Source of the DNA: Halanaerobium congolense
GTDB lineage: Bacteria > Bacillota > Halanaerobiia > Halanaerobiales > Halanaerobiaceae
DNA length: 63,675 nucleotides
Assembly (NCBI RefSeq): GCF_004366375.1
Contig: NZ_SOEF01000016.1
Location: 1-63,675, forward strand
Direction: 5' to 3'
The notes under the pieces are model-generated. The model was not told the origin of the DNA. It searched no databases and saw nothing but the letters and a program-made list of their open reading frames with translations. A program made the position numbers and the translations under genes. Below, one piece after another: positions 32,706 through 41,612 of the stretch. The stretch's first letter is position 1. The number at the start of each line of letters is the position of its first letter.

Positions 32706-35012
32706 TTATAATTTTATTTTTACTTCTGCAGCAGCATCCAAAAAATATTCTTTTTCAAAAACACTAAATTTTAGTGCTTCACTATTATCTGCAGCTGTTT
32801 TTAACTGAAACTCATTTTGATTTAATCTAATTTCAAATTTTTTATTCTGATAGTTCAGCTTGAATTGAATTTCTTCCCATTCCTGACAGAGAACTGGCTT
32901 AAATGAAAGACCTGCTTTATCAATTTTCATACCAGCAAAACCATTAATTATCAACTGCCAAATTCCTCCGGCAGCAGCTGTATGAATACCACCAATAAAA
33001 GTTCCTCCGCTAACTGCTTTATTGGTACTCATTAAATCAATAAAGGCTGATTTTTTAAAATAATCATAAGCTTCTTCTGCTCTTCCCAGTCTGGCAGCGA
33101 CAACTGCATATTGGGAAGGACTTAAAGAAGAACCATGCTGGGTTCTAGGCTCATAATAATCATAATTGGCTGTAAGTACTTCCTCAGAAAAAATATCATG
33201 TAAAGTAAATAACTGAATTACATCAGCCTGTTTAATTACCTGAGTGAAAACAGCGACTCCATTCGGCCAGCCCCAATATTCAGCTTTATCAATTAATCTA
33301 TCATTCAGTACTTTTGCTGTGGTATCTTCAAGCTCAAAATAACCATCAAACTGTTCAATTAAATTACTCCGATCTGGCTGTGGTAAATAAATTTTTTCTG
33401 ATATCTCCTGCCAAGCTGTAATTTCAGATTCATTTAAGTTAATTTTATCTTTAATTTCCTCCAGCTTTTCGGGATATTCATTTTCCATTTTAAAATAAAA
33501 ATAAAGTGCCTTTTTTAGAGCAAACTGTGTCTGATAATTAGTAAAGGCATTATTATCTACATTTTCATGATATTCATCCGGACCTAATAGTCGAATGATC
33601 TCATACTGATCTTTGAATTGATTATAGTGTACTCTGGAGTTTAGAAATCGTGCAACCTCAAATAAAATTTCTGAGCCATAGTTAACAACAAAATCTATAT
33701 CTTCTGTTGCTAAATAATATTTCCAAATAGCATAGCTTATATCAGGAGAAACATGAATCTGCCAATCATTAAAATGATTTCTAATTTTACGACCACTAAT
33801 TACATCTTTAAAGAAAAATGATGGACATAATTCCTTTCCACTTTTTCCAGATATCCAGGCATAAAATGCACCAGCATATCCTAAATCTTCAGCCTTTTGA
33901 CGAGCTCCATCTAAAGTATGATATCTATATTTTAAAATATTTTTCGCTGTTTCTGTTTCTGTAAATAAAAACATAGGTAAATTAAATATTTCTTGATCCC
34001 AAAAAGCTGATCCTTGATATGCTTGACATGACAAACCACGCGCACCAATTGGTAGACGTTCACTATGAGCTGGGGTTGCAATAATATTATGATAAAGATT
34101 AAATCTGACTGCAAGCTGATCTAAAAGATTTCCTTTAATTTGGATATCCATCAGTTTCCATTTTTTATCCCAAACTGCTTGATGTTTTTCTTTTAGCTCA
34201 TCATAACCTATTTTTAATGCTGACTCAGCATCATTTAAGGCAGCTTTTAGTGGACCATTTAGATCATTACTAGAATAGACAATCATGTTTCTTTCCATTT
34301 CTATTTTTTCTGATTCAGCTTCAGCCTTAATCAATAAATAAATCGACTTTTCTTCATTTTCAACTTTCAAATTTTTAATTTTACCTTTTTTAAATTCAAA
34401 GGATAAAGCTGTAACTAAGGTAATTTTACTCTCTACTGTATTTGCTTTTAAATATACAATATTTTTATTAGAATCATACTCCCCAGTAAAGTTTTCAAGA
34501 TGACATCCATTTAAATCCCAGATGTCGCCATTGATTCCAATTTTTAGTTTTATTTCTTTTTTGTCTAAATTATTTATTTGATATTTATTTGCTATTAAAT
34601 GTAGATTATCATAAGAAGCAAATCTTTCTGAAACTATTTCAAAATCACTTTCTAATTTAGACTGTGATATTCTTTTGAAAATTCCATATTTATAATTAAA
34701 ATCCAATTCTGTAGTTATTCTATCTTCTTTAGGATAATCTCCAAAATCTTTCCCATTAACCGTAACTTTTGTTGTCAGTGCATTTGGTGAATTAGACAAT
34801 TCTCTCCATTTACCATCTGCCATATCATAAGTATCAGTTATAACACAGGCCTGGTACTGTTCCTTACCCCATTCTTCTAAGGTTCCACGATAACCAAGAT
34901 ATCCGTTACCACATAATAAATTACTACCGTAATGAACTAACTGATCTTCTTTTAATTCTTTTATTTGTAAATTCCACCCATCTTTAATTTCAAAAAAATT
35001 ATTATAATTCAA
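32706..35012 (-). CDS. glycoside hydrolase family 65 disaccharide phosphorylase
   Basis: A 768-residue GH65 enzyme. Family members split an alpha-glucobiose (maltose, trehalose, kojibiose, nigerose) with phosphate to beta-glucose 1-phosphate and glucose. The catalytic acid Glu lies in LLGPDEYHENVDNNAFTNYQ. The phosphate-site region is HGSSLSPSQYAVVAARLG, and SERLPIGARGLSCQAYQGSAFWDQEIF precedes the barrel. The N-terminal beta-sandwich covers about 1-270. GPDEYH rather than GPNEY leans toward kojibiose or trehalose over maltose phosphorylase, which is a weak hint. It starts at TTG behind GGGAGG, last in the sugar operon. No beta-phosphoglucomutase gene is adjacent. Confidence 0.9.
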   Translation of the reverse strand: MNYNNFFEIKDGWNLQIKELKEDQLVHYGSNLLCGNGYLGYRGTLEEWGKEQYQACVITDTYDMADGKWRELSNSPNALTTKVTVNGKDFGDYPKEDRITTELDFNYKYGIFKRISQSKLESDFEIVSERFASYDNLHLIANKYQINNLDKKEIKLKIGINGDIWDLNGCHLENFTGEYDSNKNIVYLKANTVESKITLVTALSFEFKKGKIKNLKVENEEKSIYLLIKAEAESEKIEMERNMIVYSSNDLNGPLKAALNDAESALKIGYDELKEKHQAVWDKKWKLMDIQIKGNLLDQLAVRFNLYHNIIATPAHSERLPIGARGLSCQAYQGSAFWDQEIFNLPMFLFTETETAKNILKYRYHTLDGARQKAEDLGYAGAFYAWISGKSGKELCPSFFFKDVISGRKIRNHFNDWQIHVSPDISYAIWKYYLATEDIDFVVNYGSEILFEVARFLNSRVHYNQFKDQYEIIRLLGPDEYHENVDNNAFTNYQTQFALKKALYFYFKMENEYPEKLEEIKDKINLNESEITAWQEISEKIYLPQPDRSNLIEQFDGYFELEDTTAKVLNDRLIDKAEYWGWPNGVAVFTQVIKQADVIQLFTLHDIFSEEVLTANYDYYEPRTQHGSSLSPSQYAVVAARLGRAEEAYDYFKKSAFIDLMSTNKAVSGGTFIGGIHTAAAGGIWQLIINGFAGMKIDKAGLSFKPVLCQEWEEIQFKLNYQNKKFEIRLNQNEFQLKTAADNSEALKFSVFEKEYFLDAAAEVKIKL

Positions 35013-35052
35013 ATTTATACCTCCCTCAAGTTAATCTAAAATTTACATAAAG

Positions 35053-35102
35053 AAATTAGGCCACCCAATTATAGTTTCACTATAATCCTGATGGCCTGAT
35101 TT
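35053..35102 (-). terminator. hairpin between the MalG-type permease and GH65 genes
   Basis: The outer stem is 35053-35063 with 35092-35102, with an inner ATTATAG/CTATAAT stem. On the minus strand it is followed by TTTCTTTATG. It may partly terminate or process the transcript so that GH65 is made at a different level from the transporter. Confidence 0.6.
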
Positions 35103-35181
35103 TCTCTATTATCTAATCAGTTTATTATTTTATATAGTTATATTTAATTTCAATTAGACTAATTAAACCTTAAATCTAAAC

Positions 35182-36048
35182 TTATCCTTTTACAGCTCCA
35201 GCAGTCAATCCAGCTACAATACGTTTCTGGAATATTAAAACTAAAACTACAATTGGAATTGTAACCATAACTGCAGCTGCCATAATTTCTCCAAATGGTT
35301 CCTGACGGGCAAATTCCCCTGAGAAAAATTGAATAGCTACCGGTACAGTCCTAGAACTTGGATCAATTGATGTAAATGTTAAAGCAAAAAGGTATTCATT
35401 CCAGGCCTGAATAAATGAAAGTAGACCTGTTGTAACTAAAGCAGGTGCAGTAAGCGGCAGCAGTATCATATGGAAAGTCTGAAATGGAGTTGCACCATCC
35501 ACCTGAGCTGACTGCATAATCTCATCTGGTAAATCTCTAAAGAAAGAGGTCAGGACCCAGGTTGTAAATGGCAGAGTAAATAATAGATATGTAAAAATCA
35601 TACTTACCCTGGCACTTAAATTTAAAGCATTGATTACTGCATATAATCCGGATAAAACTGTGACCTGAGGAAACATTGTCATTGCTAAAATTGTGTATAA
35701 TGCGGGCGTTTTACCTTTAAATCGCAGTTTTCCTAAGGCAAAAGCTGCAAATGATCCTGTTAAAAGAGCTAAGATTGTAGTTGAAGTTGCTACTATAGTA
35801 CTGTTAATTAAACCTCTAACAAAACCACCATTAGAAAATATAGCTCTATAATTTCTAGTAAAAAATGAAATTTCACCTGTATCAGGGTCTCTAGGAATTA
35901 AAGTTGCTGGAGTCATGCTTAACTGTGCTTCTGACTTTAAAGAAGAAGAAATTGCCCAGTAAAATGGAAATAACAAGTATATAACAATTACTGCCAGCAC
36001 AAGATAGAATAAGATCTTTTTAAATATTTTTTTCTGATCTCTTGTCAT
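35182..36048 (-). CDS. MalG-type ABC sugar permease
   Basis: A 288-residue inner-membrane permease of the carbohydrate uptake CUT1 family with six predicted helices. The EAA loop appears as EIMQSAQVDGATPFQTFHMILLPLTAPAL. The length matches MalG (about 280-296). Its ATG overlaps the stop of the MalF-type gene by 4 bp (ATGA), so the two permeases are translationally coupled. The usual MsmK/MalK ATPase is not in the operon and must come from elsewhere. Confidence 0.93.
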   Translation of the reverse strand: MTRDQKKIFKKILFYLVLAVIVIYLLFPFYWAISSSLKSEAQLSMTPATLIPRDPDTGEISFFTRNYRAIFSNGGFVRGLINSTIVATSTTILALLTGSFAAFALGKLRFKGKTPALYTILAMTMFPQVTVLSGLYAVINALNLSARVSMIFTYLLFTLPFTTWVLTSFFRDLPDEIMQSAQVDGATPFQTFHMILLPLTAPALVTTGLLSFIQAWNEYLFALTFTSIDPSSRTVPVAIQFFSGEFARQEPFGEIMAAAVMVTIPIVVLVLIFQKRIVAGLTAGAVKG

Positions 36049-37115
36049 TCTGTATCAACTCCTAAGGATTTCATATAAAGGACAGCAAAACCAAAGATTA
36101 TAATGAAAATTATAACTCCAATTGCTGATGCCATTCCCATCTGCCTGGCCTGAATTAATTGAAAATAGTTAAAACTGGCCATTGAATATCTTTTCTGTGA
36201 CAGCATCACCTGGAACACATCAAATACTCTTAAAGCATCTAATGTTCTAAAAATCAAAGCAACTGCCAGTGATGGTTTCAATAATGGTAAAGTAATATTA
36301 AAAAACTGTCTAAATTTACTAGCTCCATCCATTTCTGCTGCTTCATATAATTCATTTGGAATCAGCTGTAACCCAGCAAGAATTAAAAGAGCCATGAATG
36401 GTGTAGTTTTCCAAACATCAACCGCTATAATTGCTGGAAGCTGTAAAGAATTATTACTTAAAAATGAATAACTGGTTTCAATTAAACCAAACCTGTCTCC
36501 TAACATATTAAATAAACCTGCCCTTGTTGGCTCAAACATCCATTCCCACATTCTGGCAGAAACAACTGTGATTACGGCCCAGGGAACTAACATTACAGCC
36601 CTCATAGCACCTCTACCTTTAAACTCACTATTAACAACCAATGCAACTATTAAACCAAGGACTGTCTCAAAAAACACCGAAAATAGTGTGAAGATTAACG
36701 TATTCCAGACAGATCTAATAAAATCTGGAGTCCGGGCACCCACCACATATCGATTACCAAAAAAACTGAACTCAAATGATGGTCGATATAAATAAGGGTC
36801 TCTTGGTAAAACTCTTATCGGTCTTTGAAATTGCTTTTCTCCGGTTCTCTCATCAACTACCTGCTCACCAGTTTCTTCATCAATTATAGGTTCTAATTCT
36901 TTAACAGAAACTGATAAAAGTGCTTTATAGTTATCTAAACCAACAAAACTAGTCTCTTTGCTTGAAGCAAATTCTTTATCAGTAAAACTGGTATAAAATA
37001 CTTGACCCAGAGGATATAAAGCAATTATGATTAAAATTAAGAATGCTGGTATTAATAATTTAAAAGCCAATTTTTGTTCTTCTTTTGCCAGATTTGATGA
37101 ATTACTATTTGACAT
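36045..37115 (-). CDS. MalF-type ABC sugar permease
   Basis: A 356-residue permease, longer than usual for CUT1 family MalF-like proteins (about 300) because of an insertion at about residues 60-110 (EPIIDEETGEQVVDERTGEKQFQRPIRVLPRDP) on the outer side after helix 1. The EAA loop is ELYEAAEMDGASKFRQFFNITLPLLKPSL. Start ATG 37115 lies behind GGGGGG. An upstream frame to 37157 would run into the intercistronic hairpin and is rejected. It forms the transmembrane pair with the MalG-type protein. Confidence 0.92.
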   Translation of the reverse strand: MSNSNSSNLAKEEQKLAFKLLIPAFLILIIIALYPLGQVFYTSFTDKEFASSKETSFVGLDNYKALLSVSVKELEPIIDEETGEQVVDERTGEKQFQRPIRVLPRDPYLYRPSFEFSFFGNRYVVGARTPDFIRSVWNTLIFTLFSVFFETVLGLIVALVVNSEFKGRGAMRAVMLVPWAVITVVSARMWEWMFEPTRAGLFNMLGDRFGLIETSYSFLSNNSLQLPAIIAVDVWKTTPFMALLILAGLQLIPNELYEAAEMDGASKFRQFFNITLPLLKPSLAVALIFRTLDALRVFDVFQVMLSQKRYSMASFNYFQLIQARQMGMASAIGVIIFIIIFGFAVLYMKSLGVDTE

Positions 37116-37140
37116 TAAGTTTCCCCCCTTTTTTTCAGAG

Positions 37141-37170
37141 AATCTGGAGAGGTACAATCCTCTCCAGATT
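37141..37170 (-). promoter_or_regulatory. intercistronic hairpin after the MalE-type gene
   Basis: AATCTGGAGAGG (37141-37152) and its complement (37159-37170) form a perfect 12-bp stem with a 6-nt loop, 24 bp past the binding-protein stop. The bases after it on the minus strand are CTCTGAAAAAAA, so it is not a strong terminator. It probably stabilises the upstream mRNA and raises the yield of binding protein. Confidence 0.7.
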
Positions 37171-37194
37171 ATTACTAATTTAAAAAAACTTTAC

Positions 37195-38502
37195 TTATGG
37201 TTGTAATGGCTCACCAGTTTCAAATCCTGTAGTATCCATTAAGTTTAATTCTAAATACTCAACCGCTGTTTGAGCATCGCTTCCACCAGTTAGTACTGAA
37301 TGAACTGCCTGGAAGAATAACTCTGATACCTTGTTATATTGGGGAGCAGTTACAGTAGAAGGACGAGCTACAGCATTTGTAAATACATCATAAAGGCTGC
37401 CAAAGAAAGGAACTGCCTCTAGTACATCTTCATCTTGATATAATGATTTAATTGTAGGATTGAAGGCTCCTTCAACAGCACGCATTTTTTGTACTTCTTC
37501 TCCAGCTAAGAACATAGCTAATTTAGCTGCTTCTTCAGGGTGATTACTATACTTACTAACTCCTAAGTTCCAGCCGCCTAAAGTTGCTGCTGATTTACCA
37601 CTATCTCCAGCAGGCAAAGGTGAAACGTCAAAGTTTCCAGCAGTAGGCTTACCTTCTTGATTTCCTAAAGCATAAGCATAAGGCCAGTTACGCATAAATA
37701 ATGCATTACCAGCTTCCCACATTGAACGAGCATCTTCTTCGCCCATACCTGTTACACCAGTTGGAGAAATAGTTCCGACCCAACCTGCAGCTTGCCTAAT
37801 AATTTCAATTGCTTTATCATTATTAATTGTAATTTTTTGATCAGGACTAACTATCTGTCCACCACCATTAGAATAAGTCCATTCTAGAGCGTCACAGGTT
37901 AAACCTTCATAAGCATCTCCCTGCCAGACATAACCATAAAAATCTTGATTACCGGCTTCTCTTTCTTTTTCCATAATATATCTTGCTGTTTCCTCTAATT
38001 CATCCCAGGTTTCTGGTACTTCACGATCATATTTTTCCAAGAGATCTGTTCTGTAATATAAAAGACCTGCATCTGTAAACCAAGGCATAGCTACTAAACG
38101 ACCATCAGTTGTTGTGTTGTTCTCAATGATTGCCTGGAAATGCTTATCAGCAACTTTTTCAGCACCATAGTCATAAAAATCAATAAAGTGCTCTGCTAAA
38201 TCACCTGGCCAGATTACATCAATTTGATAAACATCTACTTCAGGGCTCTCAGCTTCTAAAAACTGTAAATAAAGACCTAATCTATCATTAGCTAAGTCAG
38301 GTGTCTCTAAAACTTCTACTGTTACATTAGGATTTCTTTCCATATACATTTCTGCAGCTTTAATAGTTAGTTCTTTCTCCTGACCAACAGCACCACCAGC
38401 AACAGTCAAAGAAATCTTTTCACCATGGCTATCAGCAAAAGCTAGACCACTAAAGGTAATAACAAAAACTAAGGCTAAAACTAAAAATAAATTTTTTTTC
38501 AT
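37195..38502 (-). CDS. MalE-type ABC sugar-binding protein
   Basis: A 435-residue exported solute-binding protein of family 1 with a signal peptide (about 1-23, ending GLAFA). Typical parts are LTVAGGAVGQEKELTIKAAEMYMERNPNVTVEVLETP, VYQIDVIWPGDLAEHF, AMPWFTDAGLLYYRTDLLEKY, and GGWNLGVSKYSNHPEEAAKLAMFL. Relatives of this cluster bind trehalose, maltose or other alpha-glucosides, which fits the GH65 phosphorylase in the operon. No lipobox Cys is seen, so anchoring is unclear. Confidence 0.92.
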   Translation of the reverse strand: MKKNLFLVLALVFVITFSGLAFADSHGEKISLTVAGGAVGQEKELTIKAAEMYMERNPNVTVEVLETPDLANDRLGLYLQFLEAESPEVDVYQIDVIWPGDLAEHFIDFYDYGAEKVADKHFQAIIENNTTTDGRLVAMPWFTDAGLLYYRTDLLEKYDREVPETWDELEETARYIMEKEREAGNQDFYGYVWQGDAYEGLTCDALEWTYSNGGGQIVSPDQKITINNDKAIEIIRQAAGWVGTISPTGVTGMGEEDARSMWEAGNALFMRNWPYAYALGNQEGKPTAGNFDVSPLPAGDSGKSAATLGGWNLGVSKYSNHPEEAAKLAMFLAGEEVQKMRAVEGAFNPTIKSLYQDEDVLEAVPFFGSLYDVFTNAVARPSTVTAPQYNKVSELFFQAVHSVLTGGSDAQTAVEYLELNLMDTTGFETGEPLQP

Positions 38503-38567
38503 TAATAATTCTCCTCCTCAAATTGATTGATAAATTTAAATATATTAAGAATATAATATAATCTTAA

Positions 38568-39617
38568 CTATATATTATTGTTAATAATCACCTCCTGATT
38601 AGTAGTAAGTTCATTTAATTTATTTGTGCTTTCTCTAACCACAAGTTCATGTGGAATAAAGACTTTGTTATCTTCTATCTTACCTTCTTTAATAATTTTA
38701 TTCAGAATTTCTATACTCTTTAAACCCAAATGATAACCCGATTGTTTAATAGTTGTTAAAGCAGGACTTGTATATTTCCCTAAGTCAATACCATCAAAAC
38801 CAACTACTGAGATATCTTCAGGTATACTAATTCCCTGTTCTTTTAAATATCTAATTGCTCCTACTGCCATTTCATCATTAAATGCAAAAATTGCTGTTAC
38901 ATCTGGAAATTTATTTAGAATCTTTTGGGCTGCTGAATACCCACTCTCATATGTGAAATCACCTTCAATTATTCGAGCTGATTCATATTTTATATTGCTT
39001 AATCTTAAAGCAAGTTTTACTCCTCTTAACCTTTCTTGGCTTGCAAGCATGTCAAGGTCTGGTCCTTTAATAAAAGCAATATCTCTATGTCCGGCCTGAC
39101 AAAGAAATTCTACCATATCATAAGCAGCCGCTACATTATCAACTGTAACACAGCTGATTTCTGGATCACTTATATAACCAGAAGCAAAAACAACTGGAAT
39201 ATTATAGTTTTTAACTATCGAAAGAAGATCATTATAATAATTAGTAGTTATTAAAATGATTCCATCAATTTTTTTCTGCTTCATGATGTTTAAATAATTC
39301 TGTTCTTTTTCAAACTCACCATCTGAATCTCCATAAATCAGAGCAAAACCCCGCTCTCTAGCTTCAGCCTCAATCCCCTTTAACAAATTTGCCAAAAAAG
39401 GCCTTTCCATCCCAGCACCAATGACTCCAATTAAATTGCTGGTATTGGTTCTTAATATTCGAGCAGAATCATTAATTTGATAGTCCAACTTTTCTACAGC
39501 TTTTTCTACTTTTTTTGCTGTCTCTTCTCTAACAAGTGAACTATCATTTAAAACACGAGAAACTGTGCTTAATGAAACTCCTGCTAATTTTGCTACATCT
39601 TTCATGGTTACATCCAT
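38568..39617 (-). CDS. LacI family transcriptional regulator
   Basis: A 349-residue LacI/GalR regulator. The N-terminal headpiece MKDVAKLAGVSLSTVSRVLNDSSLV binds DNA, and NTSNLIGVIGAGMERPFLANLL begins the periplasmic-binding-like sugar domain. It is first in the operon ahead of the sugar transporter and GH65 genes, and an operator-like palindrome lies 23 bp upstream of its start, so it probably represses the operon and itself until the inducer disaccharide appears. Start ATG 39617 lies behind GGGAGAG. The TTG frame at 39632 overlaps that site. Confidence 0.93.
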   Translation of the reverse strand: MDVTMKDVAKLAGVSLSTVSRVLNDSSLVREETAKKVEKAVEKLDYQINDSARILRTNTSNLIGVIGAGMERPFLANLLKGIEAEARERGFALIYGDSDGEFEKEQNYLNIMKQKKIDGIILITTNYYNDLLSIVKNYNIPVVFASGYISDPEISCVTVDNVAAAYDMVEFLCQAGHRDIAFIKGPDLDMLASQERLRGVKLALRLSNIKYESARIIEGDFTYESGYSAAQKILNKFPDVTAIFAFNDEMAVGAIRYLKEQGISIPEDISVVGFDGIDLGKYTSPALTTIKQSGYHLGLKSIEILNKIIKEGKIEDNKVFIPHELVVRESTNKLNELTTNQEVIINNNI

Positions 39618-39639
39618 AATTTTCTCTCCCAAATTATAA

Positions 39640-39653
39640 TGAAATCCATTTCA
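39640..39653. promoter_or_regulatory. LacI-type operator candidate 1
   Basis: TGAAATCCATTTCA, with 6-bp arms around a 2-bp centre, sits 23 bp upstream of the lacI-type start. A near copy occurs at 39857. Confidence 0.6.
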
Positions 39654-39856
39654 CTATTTATTATATTCAATACAAAATATATAATTCCTGCAAAAATCAC
39701 AGATTTTTTTGATAATTTATTTTTTTAATTTTAGTGATATTACGGCCTAAATAGCCAAATTTTCGTTTTTATTTATAATATATTAATTGTAAAACTTAAG
39801 ATTCTAAATATTAATTATTTTTTATTGTTGATTTTGCAAAAGTCTTCTGAAATAAA

Positions 39857-39870
39857 TGAAATGGTTTTCA
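39857..39870. promoter_or_regulatory. LacI-type operator candidate 2
   Basis: TGAAATGGTTTTCA matches the reverse complement of candidate 1 (TGAAATGGATTTCA) at 13 of 14 positions. It lies 204 bp further upstream, a distance that allows DNA looping. The AT-rich stretch between the two holds no gene. Confidence 0.55.
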
Positions 39871-39893
39871 TTCAACTTAAACTAATTAGAATT

Positions 39894-41483
39894 TTATTCA
39901 AAATAAAATAATTCCAGTTTGTCTTTTGTATGAATATTATCTAATATCTTTTGATTTGATAATTTTTCAGATATTAAAAAAAGATCAACACCTTTAAAAA
40001 TAACAAGATATGGATTATCATGAAATAAAATTTCTTCCATAATAGTATAAGCTATATTTTGATTTTCCATATTTTTCGTTAATTTTATATAATCAATTAA
40101 ATTATCAATTCTTCTATTTTCATAGTTAAAATAATTTTTTTCTGACTTAGAATAAAAATTATCAGCAATAAATTCAAATTTATTTTCATAACTATATGAC
40201 ATCATAAAAAGATCTCTTTGAGAATTGCTTTTTAATAATTCTAAATATTTACTCCAATTATAATTTTTTACTTCAAGCTTAACGTTAAATTTATTCAGTT
40301 TAGTTTTCAATAATTCACTAATTTGTAAGCTTAAATTAGAATTGTTGCTGATCATTTTTAGCTTTAAATTATCACTAAAATTCACTTCATTTTCTGAATT
40401 TGCTTCGGTTTTAGCAGATATTTTGTTTAAAAAATTAAAACCATCACTCATATTTTCATTATGAATATAATTATTTAGTTTGATAGCTTGATTAAATTTA
40501 TCATTATTTAAACTCGACTTAATTTGATATTTAATTACTTTATATTTACTTTCTTTAATATCATTATCTCTGCAGTCAAAAGCAACAAAATATAAATTGT
40601 TATTTATAATTGTTTTAAGATTATAATTTTCATCTCTTTGATTATTATGATAATAATTAATTAATTGATCATAACTAAGCTGGTATAAATCAAATTCTTG
40701 ATAATTTTTATTCAGATTTTTACTATTATCAAAATAATATTCAATTTGTTCTAAATAAGGTAATTTATTTTGTTGTTCTGTCTTTTTCCAGTAATTTTGA
40801 TTTTTGGTTAATTTAATTCTATTATTGGCAAAGTTTTTAAATTTAAAAGGGCCGGTACCAATTGGATTTAAAGAAAATTTTTGACCTGATTCTAAAACTG
40901 CTTTTTTTGGTATTACTACAGCTGCTTCTTTAGCTAAATTATAAATAAATGGTGCATATGAATCTTTTAGACTAATTTGAAGCTGATAATCATCTATAAC
41001 TTTAATCCCGGTTATTTCATTTGATTTCTGTTCTTGATAATCATCATATCCTACCACTTTTTTAAATATACCTGCATAAGGAGATTTATTTTTGGGATCA
41101 GCCAAATATTCAAACGACCACTTCCAATCAGCTGCAGTAACTTTTCTCTGCTCAATTTTTATCTCTTTTCCATTAAGCTTATAAGGGTGAAAATATACAT
41201 TTTCTTTTAACTTAAATTTAAAAACAGTTGACTCAGCATTACTTTCCCAAAACTCAGTCAAATTATTACTTAATTCACCCTGACTATTTAAAATCAGTAA
41301 TTTATCAAAAACCTGCTTATTTATGTTTTTTTCAGTTTGATTTGCTGAAAATATTGGATTTAAAGTTAATGGCCTTTTATTCATTTTAATTTTTAAATTC
41401 CCACCATAATTTTCTGCATTTACATTAAAGGTAATTGAAACAATAATAAATAAGATTAATAAATATATTTTTTTATTTGTCAT
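39894..41483 (-). CDS. divergent family 5 extracellular solute-binding protein
   Basis: A 529-residue exported protein with a signal peptide (about 1-23) that resembles peptide-binding OppA/DppA proteins. Recognisable parts are LTLNPIFSANQTEKNINKQVFDKLL, VTAADWKWSFEYLADPKNKSPYAGIF and NPIGTGPFKFKNF. The second half is weakly conserved and very rich in Asn and Lys. It follows oppF after a terminator, so it may be read separately. Peptide binding is likely but the ligand is unknown. An alternative is a decaying duplicate of the oppA at 45682, although the frame is intact. Confidence 0.8.
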   Translation of the reverse strand: MTNKKIYLLILFIIVSITFNVNAENYGGNLKIKMNKRPLTLNPIFSANQTEKNINKQVFDKLLILNSQGELSNNLTEFWESNAESTVFKFKLKENVYFHPYKLNGKEIKIEQRKVTAADWKWSFEYLADPKNKSPYAGIFKKVVGYDDYQEQKSNEITGIKVIDDYQLQISLKDSYAPFIYNLAKEAAVVIPKKAVLESGQKFSLNPIGTGPFKFKNFANNRIKLTKNQNYWKKTEQQNKLPYLEQIEYYFDNSKNLNKNYQEFDLYQLSYDQLINYYHNNQRDENYNLKTIINNNLYFVAFDCRDNDIKESKYKVIKYQIKSSLNNDKFNQAIKLNNYIHNENMSDGFNFLNKISAKTEANSENEVNFSDNLKLKMISNNSNLSLQISELLKTKLNKFNVKLEVKNYNWSKYLELLKSNSQRDLFMMSYSYENKFEFIADNFYSKSEKNYFNYENRRIDNLIDYIKLTKNMENQNIAYTIMEEILFHDNPYLVIFKGVDLFLISEKLSNQKILDNIHTKDKLELFYFE

Positions 41484-41550
41484 TTAGATTCCTCCAGCTT
41501 AGATTACATATTTCTTTCCACCTTAATTATCTTATTCTCCAAAAATATAA

Positions 41551-41590
41551 AAATCCCTGTTTGGAATTTAAATATCCAAATCAGGGATTT
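41551..41590 (-). terminator. terminator of the oppABCDF operon
   Basis: AAATCCCTG-TTTGGA (41551-41565) pairs with 41575-41590. On the minus strand the hairpin is followed by TTTTTATATTTTTGG. It lies 22 bp past the oppF stop. Confidence 0.85.
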
Positions 41591-41612
41591 AAAATTTAAA
41601 CTTGATCTATAT

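Noticed and set aside
35013-35052. separate promoter for GH65
   Set aside because: No -35/-10 pair could be found between the hairpin and the TTG start, so GH65 is kept in the sugar operon.
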